Assembly: GCF_000737515.1 (NCBI RefSeq)
Contig: NZ_CP006587.1
Span: 1,054,001-1,118,000 of the forward strand
Length of the DNA stretch: 64,000 bases
Direction: 5' to 3'
From: Hymenobacter sp. APR13
Lineage (GTDB): Bacteria > Bacteroidota > Bacteroidia > Cytophagales > Hymenobacteraceae
The notes below the pieces were generated by a model that worked only from the letters and a program-made list of their open reading frames with translations, was not told the DNA's origin and made no database searches. A program made the position numbers and the translations under genes. Numbering within the stretch: the stretch's first letter is position 1; each line of letters starts with the position of its first letter. This document shows, one piece after another, positions 30,090 through 39,355 of the stretch.

Positions 30090-30389
30090 TGGCGAGAGTT
30101 TGGTGGGGTTTAGTGGGGTTTAGTGGTAGGCCAAGCTAGGCGTTCTATTACCCGAAAGCAATGCAGTATTCTCGCAGAAAACCCGCCTATTGTCGCAAAC
30201 TTGTAAGTACTCACTCACCCAGCGTGCAACTCTTACGCCGGCAGCTGAGTTTGTTTACGGTGGGCCGGCCGCGGGCGGCGTTGCTTTCCGCCCGAACTGT
30301 CCTTAGCTTTAGCTGTTGCAGAAGCAGCCGGCCGCCGCGCTCCGCACGTATCAACACTGCATTCCGCCTGCTTTTATCTATTCGTTGCT
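30090..30389. promoter_or_regulatory. divergent promoter region between aldehyde dehydrogenase and AraC genes
   Basis: Two back-to-back transcription starts must lie here. For the AraC gene, TTG at 30281-30283, a 20-nt spacer and TAGCTTTA at 30304-30311 fit the Bacteroidota promoter form. A short tandem repeat (gtggggttta twice) lies at 30102-30125. No clear AraC half-sites were identified. Confidence 0.5.
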
Positions 30390-31313
30390 ATGCCGCACCA
30401 CCTGCCCGCTCCCATCGCCCTGCGCCAGCCCGAACAGCTCACCACGCTGGTAGAAAACCGGACGGTGTACTCGTTGGAGGCCTTCGAGCTGAACGTGTTT
30501 GAGACGCACCGCACCGCCCACCAGGTACCGCTGAGCATGGGCCACGTGGTGCTGACCACCATGCTGCAGGGCAAAAAGGTGATGCACCTGGCCGGCCGGC
30601 CGGCCTTCGAGTACCTGCCCGGCGAGTCGGTGATTGTGGGTGAAAACGAAACGATGGTGATTGACTTTCCGGAAGCCGACGAGCAGCGGCCCACGCAGTG
30701 CCTGGCCGTAGCCATTCCCATCGAAACCATCCGCCAGACCGTAGACCTGCTCAACGAAGACCAGCCCCGCGCCGAAGCCCACCTGCCCTGGCAGCTGGAC
30801 ACCACCGAGCACGCCCACTTCCACAACACGCCCGAGCTGACCAGCACCCTGGAGCGCCTCGTGCAGCTTTCCCGCGACACCGGCCGCGTGAAGGATGTGC
30901 TGGCCAACTTCACGATTCAGGAGATGCTGGTGCGCCTGATGCAGACCCAGGCCCGGCAGCTGCTGTTCCACAACTACCAGCAGCACGCCACCTCGCACCG
31001 CTTCGCTGCGGTGGTGCAGTACATCAAGCAGCACCTCACCGAGCAGATTACGGTGGAAAAACTCTCGGAGCTGGCCTGCATGAGCAAGGCCACGTTCTTC
31101 CGGGTGTTCAAGCGCGAGCTGGGCCTCACGCCTGTGGAGTTCATCATTCAGGAGCGCCTTTCCGAAGCCAAGCGCCTGCTGCGCAACCCGCTCAGCACCG
31201 TCGCCGACGTATGTTTCCGGGCGGGCTTCAACAACACGGCCTACTTCCAGAAGCTGTTCAAGCAGTACGAAGGCATCACGCCCGGCGTGTATAAGCGCCA
31301 GTGCGCGGCGTAG
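30390..31313 (+). CDS. AraC-family transcriptional regulator
   Basis: A 307-residue activator-type regulator. Residues about 20-170 match the AraC_N sensor domain found in regulators of aldehyde/alcohol dehydrogenase genes. The C-terminal double helix-turn-helix is clear: ITVEKLSELACMSKATFFRV and the second helix pair with TVADVCFRAGFNNTAYFQKL ending PGVYKRQ. It is divergent from the aldehyde dehydrogenase, its likely target. Followed 27 nt later by a family C hairpin (31341-31371). Confidence 0.92.
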   Translation: MPHHLPAPIALRQPEQLTTLVENRTVYSLEAFELNVFETHRTAHQVPLSMGHVVLTTMLQGKKVMHLAGRPAFEYLPGESVIVGENETMVIDFPEADEQRPTQCLAVAIPIETIRQTVDLLNEDQPRAEAHLPWQLDTTEHAHFHNTPELTSTLERLVQLSRDTGRVKDVLANFTIQEMLVRLMQTQARQLLFHNYQQHATSHRFAAVVQYIKQHLTEQITVEKLSELACMSKATFFRVFKRELGLTPVEFIIQERLSEAKRLLRNPLSTVADVCFRAGFNNTAYFQKLFKQYEGITPGVYKRQCAA

Positions 31314-31340
31314 GTATTACCACTTAATTATAGTTATAGT

Positions 31341-31371
31341 TAGCTCCCCTCCTTTCCAAGGAGGGGAGCTA
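31341..31371. repeat. Family C hairpin, copy 2 (short form)
   Basis: TAGCTCCCCTCC and its exact complement around a 7-nt loop. It resembles one arm hairpin of the longer element at 17568. It lacks a T run, so it is not a classical terminator. Confidence 0.75.
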
Positions 31372-31465
31372 GCCTTAGCACCACTTACCCATAACCTTCC
31401 GCGCCATTTAGCAGTTCTCTGCATTCATCTACGCCACGGCGGCCTGCCGTGGCGCTTTGTGTTTC

Positions 31466-32674
31466 ATGAGAGAATCTGTGCAGGCCGGCGCCATTACTGC
31501 GCCGGCTCCTCCGCCGCTGGCCCCCGGCCTGGTCTGGCTGATGGCGGTTACCTGCGGCCTGGTGGTCGCCAATATCTACTACAACCAGCCGCTGCTGGCC
31601 GAAATCGGGCGCACCTTCGGGCTGCGCGAAAGCCAAGTGAGCTTGGTGGCCACGGTCACGCAGGTGGGCTACACGCTGGGGCTGCTGTTTGTGGTGCCGC
31701 TCGGCGACAAGCGCGAGCGGAAACAACTGATTCTGGGGCTGCTGCTGTGCGCGGCCGTGTGCCTGGCCGCGGCGGCCTACGCGCCTACTTTCGGCTTACT
31801 GGCAGCGGCCAGCCTGTTTATCGGGCTGTTTTCGGCGGTGCCGCAGCTGCTGATTCCAATGGCCGCCTCCCTGGCCTCCGACGCCGACCGGGGTAAGGTG
31901 GTAGGCCGCGTGATGAGCGGGCTGCTGATTGGTATTCTGGTGTCGCGCACGATTAGCGGCTACGTGGGGCTGCACTTCGGGTGGCGCACGATGTTCTGGG
32001 TGGGCGCGGCCATTATGGTGCTGCTCACGGGCATTCTGGCCCGGATGCTGCCGCGCAACCAGCCTACGTTTCAGGGCAGCTACGGCAGTCTGCTCCGCTC
32101 GTTGGGCACGCTGGCCGGCACGCTGCCGGTGCTGCGCCGCTCGGCGCTGGTGGGCGCCTGCATGTTCGGCGGCTTCAGCGCCTTCTGGACCGCGCTGGTG
32201 TTCTTCCTGGAAAGCGACGCCTACCACTACCACAGCGACGTGGCCGGCCTGTTCGGCCTCATCGGGGCCAGCGGCGCGCTGGCAGCGTCCTTCGCCGGCA
32301 AATCAGCCGACACCAAAGGACCGGACTACGCGCTGAACCTCGGGATTCTGCTGTTTCTGGGGGCGTACCTGCTGCTGGGCTTCGGCGGCACCTATCTGGT
32401 GGGGCTGGTGGTGGCCGTCGTTGTTCTGGATGTGGGCCAGCAGATGACGCACATTTCCAACCAGACCCGCATCTTCATGCTGCTGCCCGAAGCCCGCAGC
32501 CGCCTCAACACCGTCTACATGACCGGCTGCTTCATTGGCGCGTCTGCCGGTTCCTTCCTGGGCGGCCTCGCCTGGGACCATTTCCAGTGGCCCGGCGTGT
32601 GCGCCGTGGGGCTGGCGTTTGGCGCGGTAGCGTACCTGACGAATCGGTTTTACGGGCGAGGCGCTACGGCTTAG
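31466..32674 (+). CDS. MFS transporter, DHA-type
   Basis: A 402-residue permease with about 12 hydrophobic helices. Near the N terminus ANIYYNQPLLAEIGRTFG is the signature of a YnfM/NepI-like group of drug or purine-type exporters. The loop 2-3 motif appears as LFVVPLGDKRERKQL, a variant of the GxxxDRxGRR motif. The ATG at 31466 is preferred over a TTG 9 nt upstream. Substrate unknown. It converges with the next gene, overlapping its 3' end by 11 nt. Confidence 0.9.
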   Translation: MRESVQAGAITAPAPPPLAPGLVWLMAVTCGLVVANIYYNQPLLAEIGRTFGLRESQVSLVATVTQVGYTLGLLFVVPLGDKRERKQLILGLLLCAAVCLAAAAYAPTFGLLAAASLFIGLFSAVPQLLIPMAASLASDADRGKVVGRVMSGLLIGILVSRTISGYVGLHFGWRTMFWVGAAIMVLLTGILARMLPRNQPTFQGSYGSLLRSLGTLAGTLPVLRRSALVGACMFGGFSAFWTALVFFLESDAYHYHSDVAGLFGLIGASGALAASFAGKSADTKGPDYALNLGILLFLGAYLLLGFGGTYLVGLVVAVVVLDVGQQMTHISNQTRIFMLLPEARSRLNTVYMTGCFIGASAGSFLGGLAWDHFQWPGVCAVGLAFGAVAYLTNRFYGRGATA

Positions 32675-33296
32675 CAGGTGCGCCGTAATATGCCTGTTCT
32701 GCTTCCGCCTGACTTCGGCCCTGCGCATCAAACAACAGCGTAAGCGTGGTTTCGAACGCCGGAACCATAATATCCGCATACCAGCTCGGGGACACCGCGG
32801 GCACATGCTTATGCAGCTCAGCCAGAATGGTGAGCCAATGCGGCGTTGACTCGGAAAGCGTCAGGCACGCTGCATCCGCCCAGAATAGGTCGAGGTATAT
32901 TTCGTCAGTGGTATAGCAGTCTGTTTTGTAGCCAAAGGCAGCCTCCAGTTCTTTCCAGTGATACTCCCGCGGCGGCATATCCGGGTTTTCCAATAGTGAA
33001 AAACCGCCGTCAAAGAACTGAACCTGCTCCATAGCTTCAGCATCAAGCGCCTCGCGAATCTCCCGGCCCAGCTTGCTGTCCGGGTTCACAAACATGATGC
33101 GCGGCGAAAGCAGTTGGTAGAGGGCAACAGCTCCGCATCCACCGAAGAAGACGACATTAAACCAGAACAACCAGGGCGAATAGCCAGCCCGCGTCCAGAC
33201 AGCCCCCGCTACGAACAGAAAGCTGAAAATCACACTGCGGATCGTCTTTGATTTGCTCTCCCAGATGATGCGCCGGTTGTTGTAGACTTCTCGCAT
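32664..33296 (-). CDS. hypothetical membrane protein with two N-terminal helices
   Basis: A 210-residue protein with two transmembrane segments (about 18-35 and 42-62: SVIFSFLFVAGAVW and LFWFNVVFFGGCGAVALY) and a long hydrophilic domain containing NPDMPPREYHWKELEAAFG and PSWYADIMVP. No family recognised. The layout, a short membrane anchor plus a soluble acidic domain, resembles PH-like or immunity-type proteins, but this is a guess. The start at 33296 is chosen because the upstream extension has shadow-like composition. It overlaps the MFS gene end by 11 nt. Confidence 0.65.
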   Translation of the reverse strand: MREVYNNRRIIWESKSKTIRSVIFSFLFVAGAVWTRAGYSPWLFWFNVVFFGGCGAVALYQLLSPRIMFVNPDSKLGREIREALDAEAMEQVQFFDGGFSLLENPDMPPREYHWKELEAAFGYKTDCYTTDEIYLDLFWADAACLTLSESTPHWLTILAELHKHVPAVSPSWYADIMVPAFETTLTLLFDAQGRSQAEAEQAYYGAPAKP

Positions 33297-33322
33297 AGCC
33301 GTTTTGCCTAGGCGCTTTACTG

Positions 33323-34177
33323 CTACAGCCGCCCCATGCACACCTGCAGACTCTCCCGCCAATGCGGAATAGCCACGCCCAGCGCGGTTTTCACTTTGGT
33401 CTTGTCCATCACGGAGAAGGCGGGGCGGGTGGCTTTGGTGGGATACTCGGTGGTGCGGATGGGCACGGTGCGGGTGGGCAGGCCGCCCAGCTCGAAGATG
33501 GCCACCGCAAAGTCGTACCACGACGTGACGCCCTCGTTGCTGTAGTGGTAGAGGCCGTAGGCGTTGCTGCCGGTCTGGATGATGTGCAGCAGCACGCCGG
33601 CCAAATCGATGGCGTAGGTGGGCGTGCTCAGCTGGTCCCAGATGACGCGCATCTCGTCGCGCTCCTTGCCGAAACGCAGCATGGTTTTCACGAAGTTGTT
33701 GGCGTACTCCGAGTACAGCCAACTGGTGCGCAGGATGAAGTACCGCTCGGTGTGCTCCGGAATCACCTGCTCGCCTTCCAGCTTGGTGAGGCCGTAGACG
33801 CTGATGGGCGCGGTTTCGTCGGTTTCTGTGAGGGGCTGGTTGCCGGTGCCGGCAAATACGAAATCGGTGCTGATGTGCAGCAGCGTGGTGTTGAACTCAC
33901 CACAGAGGCGGGCCAGGTTTTCGGCGCCGTCGCGGTTCACTTTGCGGGCCAGGTCCACTTCGTCTTCGGCCTTATCCACGGCCGTGTAGGCAGCGCAGTT
34001 GATGACGTAAGCCGGCTGGTGCGCGGCAAAAACGGCCCGCAGCGTTTCGGTGTTGAGGATGTTGGCCTGCTCTTCGGGCAGGAAAACGAGGCCGGACAGG
34101 TTGCGCTCCTTGGCAACGTGCTGCAGGCATTGGCCCAGCTGGCCGGCGCCACCGAAAACGAGAGTAGTTGAACCCAT
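33323..34177 (-). CDS. rfbD: dTDP-4-dehydrorhamnose reductase (RmlD-like)
   Basis: A 284-residue NAD(P)-binding SDR enzyme that would catalyse the last step of dTDP-L-rhamnose synthesis for surface polysaccharides. Nucleotide-binding motif FGGAGQLGQCL at the N terminus, INCAAYTAVDKAED and STDFVFAGTG, and the catalytic Y-K pair in SVYGLTKLEGE. The usual rmlA, rmlB and rmlC are not nearby. The start at 34177 places the Rossmann motif about 10 residues in. A family B-like inverted repeat lies just upstream. Confidence 0.93.
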   Translation of the reverse strand: MGSTTLVFGGAGQLGQCLQHVAKERNLSGLVFLPEEQANILNTETLRAVFAAHQPAYVINCAAYTAVDKAEDEVDLARKVNRDGAENLARLCGEFNTTLLHISTDFVFAGTGNQPLTETDETAPISVYGLTKLEGEQVIPEHTERYFILRTSWLYSEYANNFVKTMLRFGKERDEMRVIWDQLSTPTYAIDLAGVLLHIIQTGSNAYGLYHYSNEGVTSWYDFAVAIFELGGLPTRTVPIRTTEYPTKATRPAFSVMDKTKVKTALGVAIPHWRESLQVCMGRL

Positions 34178-34207
34178 AAAATAGACGGAAAGTCGGGGGA
34201 AAAGCAA

Positions 34208-34310
34208 CTGTCATCCTGAGCTTGCGAAGGACCTTATCGCACCAGAACAAATGGAGGTAGCCCCGGGTCGTTTTAGCGTGGTAAGGTCCTTCGCAAGCTC
34301 AGGATGACAG
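34208..34310. repeat. Inverted repeat resembling family B (variant word)
   Basis: Arms ctgtcatcctgagcttgcg... (34208-34238) and its inverted copy (34280-34310), about 31 bp, essentially perfect. The opening gtcatcctgagc is similar to family B's gtcatgctgagc, but the rest differs (gaaggaccttatc). It lies between the rmlD start and the next gene's stop. Confidence 0.9.
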
Positions 34311-34355
34311 CTGAGGCAGAATGAGGCCGCAAATTACGTGTTTCCGGCCGCCCTC

Positions 34356-35303
34356 CTACTCGCCTGCGGCCGGGGCCGCGCCCAGCGCCGGGCCGCCGGG
34401 CTGCACCGGGCGCTTGTTCTGGATGGGCCGGAAGGGCTGCTCGCGGGGCTGCTTTTCGCTGAGGTAGCGCCAGTAGCGTAGCGGCATGTGGCGGCGGTGC
34501 AGCTTCATATTCTTGCGCTCCGGGATGTTCACGTGGTCGAAATACGACTGCCAGAGCAGCTTGAACAGCGGCTCCCGCTCATCCAGCACCGTGGCCGACA
34601 CGCTGGTGCTGCGCTGCGGCGCGGCACTTTCAAACTCCACCACGTCGGTGCGGGTGAGGTCGTAGTAGAGGCCGTAGCGGCGGCGCTTGTCGAAAATCAG
34701 CCAGCGCTGGTCGGCGTAGCGCTTGGTGAAGTGCGGTGCTATCAGCGGCAGCACGTCGAAATCGGGGTCGATGGTGGCGTGAAACAGGCCGTCCTGGGTT
34801 TTCTCGAAGCGCACGAAGGCTTCCATGCGGTGCTTCTCGCGGTACATCTGCTGGGCCAGGCGCTGCACGCGGCGCACGTTGTCGTCGGCGTAGTGCTCGG
34901 AGATGTCGCGGCCGGCGCGCATGGCCAGGTCGGCGTAGCGGAAAACCAGCAGCTCCCGGTCAGGTTGCTCGCTCAGAAACACGTGAAACAGGCGCGTGCG
35001 GGCGTCCTTGTCCATGTAGCGCAGCAGTCCGTCCCAGACGCGGGCGGCGGCCGTTTCGTTGGTGTCCACTTCCACGGGCTGCACGAACAGGCCGCCCTGC
35101 ACCGCCCCCACCAACTGAATGGAATTGGGCGCCGCCTTCCGGTCGTAGATCTGGAATAGCACCGACAGTAAGCCCTCAAACGAGCCGTCGTAGGTGTAGT
35201 CCAGGGCCGGGTTAGTGAGCTGGGGCGCACCCAGGCGGCGGCCGGCAGCCGGGCTGACGGCCGTATTACGCGGCTGGTTGAGAGGCGACAGGGAATGACT
35301 CAT
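34356..35303 (-). CDS. TIGR03915/DUF4130-like DNA-metabolism protein
   Basis: A 315-residue soluble protein resembling the TIGR03915 (DUF4130) family of probable DNA-metabolism proteins. It contains LDYTYDGSFEGLLSVLFQIY near the start, the KTQDGLFHATIDPDFDVLP segment and FDKRRRYGLYYDL, all typical of this group. The C-terminal part (VNIPERKNMKLHRRHMPLRYWRYL) is the DUF4130-like basic tail. Members are almost always encoded with the radical SAM partner found 314 bp upstream on the same strand; some are fused to uracil-DNA glycosylase-like domains. The N-terminal 40 residues before the conserved start may be an extension. Confidence 0.8.
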   Translation of the reverse strand: MSHSLSPLNQPRNTAVSPAAGRRLGAPQLTNPALDYTYDGSFEGLLSVLFQIYDRKAAPNSIQLVGAVQGGLFVQPVEVDTNETAAARVWDGLLRYMDKDARTRLFHVFLSEQPDRELLVFRYADLAMRAGRDISEHYADDNVRRVQRLAQQMYREKHRMEAFVRFEKTQDGLFHATIDPDFDVLPLIAPHFTKRYADQRWLIFDKRRRYGLYYDLTRTDVVEFESAAPQRSTSVSATVLDEREPLFKLLWQSYFDHVNIPERKNMKLHRRHMPLRYWRYLSEKQPREQPFRPIQNKRPVQPGGPALGAAPAAGE

Positions 35304-35345
35304 AGCACTACAGACTGGAACACAAAACCACGCCCGCTCACCGCC

Positions 35346-35522
35346 TTACGCAGCCTCCGACTGCCGGGATTTGGCGGCGGGCCGCACCGAGTCGCGGTGC
35401 AGCTGCTGCACCAGCGGCAACAGGTCGGAAAGCTTGCAGCAGCACGCAATGCGGGCCACTTTCTTAGGCTGGGCCAGTTCGGCGGCGGCCGGCACGTCGG
35501 CGGCCCGATGGGAGATGGTCAT
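35346..35522 (-). CDS. possible small protein between the radical SAM and TIGR03915 genes
   Basis: A 58-residue ORF from an ATG at 35522 (MTISHRAADVPAAAELAQPK ...). It includes the cysteine cluster ACCCKLSDLLPLVQQLH and a basic C terminus. It lies on the same strand between the two partner genes. Further 5' extension runs into an inverted repeat and is unlikely. Composition is plausible for a real peptide, but it could be chance; support is weak. Confidence 0.35.
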   Translation of the reverse strand: MTISHRAADVPAAAELAQPKKVARIACCCKLSDLLPLVQQLHRDSVRPAAKSRQSEAA

Positions 35523-35535
35523 GTTGCTGATGGTT

Positions 35536-35613
35536 GAATTGTGGAATGGCTGAATGGTTGGCTGTTCTGCTGGTCTGCTTCCCGACCAGCCAGTTAACAA
35601 TTCAGCCATTCAG
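35536..35613. repeat. Inverted repeat (family E, gaatggctgaat words)
   Basis: Left arm gaattgtggaatggctgaat... through ctggtc (35536-35574) and right arm gaccagccagttaacaattc...cattcag (35584-35613), inverted with several mismatches. It starts 5 nt after the stop of the radical SAM gene (minus strand). Confidence 0.7.
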
Positions 35614-35617
35614 CCCT

Positions 35618-36886
35618 TTAAGAAGCCTGGGCAAAGAGGTCGAGTTGCTGGGTGACGAGGGCGGAGCGGACCGAGCCGGCCCCGAACAGGATCTGGCGGC
35701 GGATGGTCTGCTCGTCGTAGTCACGGGTGGAAAGGGCCTGGCCGCGGCAGGTCAGGAAGAACTTGGCGCGCTTGAGCACCACGCCGAACTTGTGCAGGTG
35801 GTCGAGGCTGAGCGGGCCGAAGTGCCGGGCGGCCACAATGCGCTTGGCCGAACGTGCGCCCACGCCGGGAATGCGCAGAATCATCTCGAAATCGGCCGAG
35901 TTGATATCCACCGGGAAAACGTGGCGGTTGCGCAAAGCCCAGGCCAGCTTGGGGTCCACCTCCAGGTCGAGGAAGGGGTGCGCCGGGTCCAGGATTTCGT
36001 CGGCCTGGAAGCCGTAGAAGCGCATCAGCCAGTCGGACTGGTAGAGGCGGTGCTCCCGGATGAGGGGGGGCTGCGTCACCTGGGGCAGGCGGGCGTCGTC
36101 CGTCACGGGGATGTAGCCGGAGTAGTACACGCGCTTCAGGCCGTAGCCTTTGTAGAGCGAGTCACTCAGGTTGATGATCTGCAGGTCGTTTTCCTCGGAA
36201 GCGCCCACGATGAGCTGGGTGCTCTGGCCGGCGGTGGCAAACTGCGGCACTTTCTTGAAAAGCGCCTTTTCCTCCTTGTTCTGGGTGATGCCGTCCCGGA
36301 TCTGGGCCATCGGCGTCAGGATTTCCTCGTAGTTTTTCTCGGGCGCCAGGTTCTGCAGGGCCATTTCCGAGGGCAGCTCGATGTTCACGCTCAGGCGGTC
36401 GGCGTACAGGCCGGCCTCCTGGATCAGCTCCTCCGAAGCGCCCGGAATGGCTTTCACGTGGATGTAGCCGTTGAAGCGGTGCTCGGTGCGCAGCTTCTTG
36501 ATGATGCGCACGAGGCGCTCCATGGTGTAGTCGGGCGAGGAGAAGATGCCGCTGCTCAAAAACAGGCCCTCGATGTAGTTGCGGCGGTAGAAGTTCATGG
36601 TCAGGTCCACGACTTCGTCGACGGTGAAAGCGGCGCGCTTCACGTTGTTGCTCTTTCTGGACACGCAGTAGGCGCAGTCGAAGATGCAGTGGTTGGTGAG
36701 CAGAATCTTCAGAAGACTCACGCAGCGGCCGTCTTCGGTGTAGCTGTGGCAGATGCCCATTCCCTCCGCGTTGCCCAGGCCTTTGTCCACGTTTTTGCGC
36801 TTGCCGCCGCTGCTGGAGCACGACACATCATACTTGGCGGCATCTGCCAATATGCTTAGCTTTTCCTGGATACGCTGTTCGTTCAT
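35618..36886 (-). CDS. radical SAM DNA modification/repair protein (TIGR03916-like)
   Basis: A 422-residue iron-sulfur enzyme. The SAM cluster motif is NHCIFDCAYCVSRKSNN (CxxxCxxC, about residues 67-83). An additional N-terminal cysteine-containing stretch and HSYTEDGRCVSLLKI precede it. The C-terminal part has a helix-hairpin-helix: ILRIPGVGARSAKRIVAAR. This combination is the TIGR03916 (UDG-linked radical SAM) pattern, suggesting action on DNA, but the reaction is not established. The start at 36886 is chosen because upstream codons are unlike protein. Partner: the TIGR03915-like gene downstream. Confidence 0.9.
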   Translation of the reverse strand: MNEQRIQEKLSILADAAKYDVSCSSSGGKRKNVDKGLGNAEGMGICHSYTEDGRCVSLLKILLTNHCIFDCAYCVSRKSNNVKRAAFTVDEVVDLTMNFYRRNYIEGLFLSSGIFSSPDYTMERLVRIIKKLRTEHRFNGYIHVKAIPGASEELIQEAGLYADRLSVNIELPSEMALQNLAPEKNYEEILTPMAQIRDGITQNKEEKALFKKVPQFATAGQSTQLIVGASEENDLQIINLSDSLYKGYGLKRVYYSGYIPVTDDARLPQVTQPPLIREHRLYQSDWLMRFYGFQADEILDPAHPFLDLEVDPKLAWALRNRHVFPVDINSADFEMILRIPGVGARSAKRIVAARHFGPLSLDHLHKFGVVLKRAKFFLTCRGQALSTRDYDEQTIRRQILFGAGSVRSALVTQQLDLFAQAS

Positions 36887-37171
36887 CGGGCAGTTTCGAG
36901 GCTTAAAAATAGAATCTTGCGCGCAGATTCGCACTATATACAAAGACTAATTTTATTGGAAATGTTCCGGTAATGTGAAGTATTTGCGCCACGCCGTGGC
37001 CCGAACTTCCCTCTGTAGCCCTACCCGTTGCAGACAGGCCACAACGGCCCCACGCGGCACGCAGCCTTCTGGCTCCGGACTGAAGTCCGGGCCACATTGC
37101 AACTTTCCGAATCCCCCGGGAGGCGCGTATCTTGCACACAGGCGGCCACAGCAGCGCCGCCGGCTGCACGC

Positions 37172-39091
37172 ATGAATAATCGGGAGCTTTTCTGGACATT
37201 ACTCGCGCTGACCTGGCTATGCCTGGCCGGTACGGCCGTGGCCCAGAATACCGCCGTAGCGCCCGTGGACACCACGCGCCGCGCCAACGGCACCCGCCCC
37301 GACTCGCTGCGCCGCCGCTTCGACCAAGAGCGCCTGCTCAACGGCCTGCGGGCCTACACCCGCCGCAAAACCATTGCCGGCAAGGCCGCCGCCGCCCTGT
37401 TCAACTTCACGCCCCGCCGCGAAGAGCAGGCCGGCCTCGACGCCGCTTTGCTCGACCGGCAGCACGACCGGCACAACTACAAAATCGTGCGGCAAATCAA
37501 CATCCGCACGCTCACGGCCTTCGGCTACAGCATCACCGACTCGACGCGGACGCCGCGCAACATTCTGGAGAAGACCGGCAACGCGCTGCATATCAAAACC
37601 TCACGCACGCGGGTGCGGCAGGTGCTGCTGTTTCGGGTGGGCGACGAGCTGGAGCCGCAGGACCTGGCCGAGTCGGAGCGCTTGCTGCGCCAGACGCCGG
37701 AGCTGCTCGATGCGCGGGTGTTCGTAAACGAGCGCACCAGCACCGCCGACAGCGTGGACGTGGAAATCGTGACCAAGGACGTGTTCAGCCTCAGCGGCTC
37801 GTGGGAGGTGCGCGACGTGGGCGCGGGCATCATCGGGCTGCGCGACCTGAACTTTATGGGGCTGGGGCACCAGTTCCGCAACTCCTACCAGTACGGCAGC
37901 CGCTCGCCGCAGCCCTGGAGCTACGAGGGCAGCTACCAGGTGCCGTTCCGCCACTTCGTAACGGGCGAGGCGCGCTACTTCAACGAGTTTGAAAACAAGT
38001 ACGGCGGCTTCACCATCAGCCGGGGCTTCTACTCCATCAACACCAAATACGCGGGGGCCCTGTCGGTGTACGCCTACGACCAGGGCGTGGTGCTGCCCTT
38101 GCCCGACGGCTCGCCCCAGCAGCCGCCCGAAGGCCAGCCGCCCATCTACACGCCCCGCCGCTATACCACCCAGGACGTGTGGCTGGGCCGCTCCCTGCCC
38201 CTGCCCTCCTACGACCTGGGCTACGAAAACCCGGCCCGCCTGATTGTGGCGGCCCGCCTGCAGCGCACCAGCTTCTCGGCCCGTCCCACCCCCGAGTACG
38301 TGGATGCCCGGGCCATGCTGGCCACCGTGGGTTACAGCGTGCGGCGCTACTACAAGGATAAGTACCTGTTCGGCTTCGGCCGCACCGAGGACATTCCGGC
38401 GGGCACGCTGCTGAGCGCTACGGTGGGCTACGAGATGAACAGCCAGCAAAACCGCCATTACTACGGCGTGCGCGCCTCCACAGCCAGCTACAGTCCGCGC
38501 GGCGGCTACCTGTATCTGAGCGGCGAGTTTGGCTCGTTTGTGCGGCGGCCGTCCAACGACTGGCAGCAGGGCCTCGTGAGCACCGAGCTGCTGTATTTCA
38601 CGCGGCTCTACCACCGCGGCAACTTCCAGTGGCGGCATTTTCTGTGGAGCCGCAACGCCATCGGCCTCAACCGCCGCCCCGGCGAGCAGCTGCTGGCCAT
38701 CAACGGCGACCGGGGCCTGCGCGGCTTCTCGCCGGCCACCGACCTGCGCGGCACCAGCCGGGTGGTGCTCAACTACGAAACCACTGTGTTTACGCCCGTC
38801 TCGTTTCTGGGCTTCCGGCTGGCCATGCTGGTGTTTGCCGATGCCGCCTGGCTGAACGTGCGCACGCCCAACCGCACGCTGCCCTTCCACGACAAGCCCT
38901 ACACCGGCTTCGGGGCGGGTTTGCGCTTCCGCAACGAGTACCTGCCGATTCGCACGTTTCAGCTGCTGCTGGGCTTCTACCCGCGCGGGCTGGCCACGCC
39001 CAACGGCTTCAGCATATACGAAAGCTCCCGCTCCTACTACGACTTCAGCGACTTCAGCTTCGGCCAGCCCGGCGTGGTGCGCTACGAGTAG
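37172..39091 (+). CDS. BamA/TamA-like outer-membrane protein with POTRA region
   Basis: A 639-residue outer-membrane protein of the surface antigen/Omp85-like group. Signal peptide about 1-25 (CLAGTAVAQ). POTRA-like motifs occur between residues 95 and 200 (RVRQVLLFRVGDELEPQDL and SADSVDVEIVTKD-like strands). From about 210 a beta-barrel with alternating aromatic strands ends in FGQPGVVRYE. RGLRGFSPATDLRGTSRVV (about 515-535) resembles the L6 VRGF motif of Omp85 proteins, here GLRGF. The cargo is unknown; it may be a TamA-type or Bacteroidota-specific member rather than BamA itself. Near the start, TATCTTGC (37129-37136) resembles a -7 box. Confidence 0.8.
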   Translation: MNNRELFWTLLALTWLCLAGTAVAQNTAVAPVDTTRRANGTRPDSLRRRFDQERLLNGLRAYTRRKTIAGKAAAALFNFTPRREEQAGLDAALLDRQHDRHNYKIVRQINIRTLTAFGYSITDSTRTPRNILEKTGNALHIKTSRTRVRQVLLFRVGDELEPQDLAESERLLRQTPELLDARVFVNERTSTADSVDVEIVTKDVFSLSGSWEVRDVGAGIIGLRDLNFMGLGHQFRNSYQYGSRSPQPWSYEGSYQVPFRHFVTGEARYFNEFENKYGGFTISRGFYSINTKYAGALSVYAYDQGVVLPLPDGSPQQPPEGQPPIYTPRRYTTQDVWLGRSLPLPSYDLGYENPARLIVAARLQRTSFSARPTPEYVDARAMLATVGYSVRRYYKDKYLFGFGRTEDIPAGTLLSATVGYEMNSQQNRHYYGVRASTASYSPRGGYLYLSGEFGSFVRRPSNDWQQGLVSTELLYFTRLYHRGNFQWRHFLWSRNAIGLNRRPGEQLLAINGDRGLRGFSPATDLRGTSRVVLNYETTVFTPVSFLGFRLAMLVFADAAWLNVRTPNRTLPFHDKPYTGFGAGLRFRNEYLPIRTFQLLLGFYPRGLATPNGFSIYESSRSYYDFSDFSFGQPGVVRYE

Positions 39092-39355
39092 CCACAATCG
39101 TAAAGTCCGCGCCGGGTGCCGGCCGAGTGGCGCGGGTAGTGGTTGCGCCGGAATTTCAGGGCTCCACGCGGCAAAATTCCGGAATTTTAAAAGTCCGATT
39201 ACCGGACATTCTTTCCGCGGGGCAAGCACCAGACGTACTGGAAACGCAGTATCCTTACCGTGCTTCTCTGATGTGCTGAGTTTGCTGCTGCCTTGCCAGC
39301 AACTTAGGGCACTGGGGCGGCAAGGTGTTATTGTTGAATCCTTTTCTACTCCGCT

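Noticed and set aside
30102..30125. Tandem gtggggttta considered as a regulator binding array
   Set aside because: Only about two units and no match to AraC half-site architecture; kept only as a note.
31341..31371. Family C hairpin after the AraC gene considered as an intrinsic terminator
   Set aside because: No T run follows the stem, and it matches an arm of the family C repeat.
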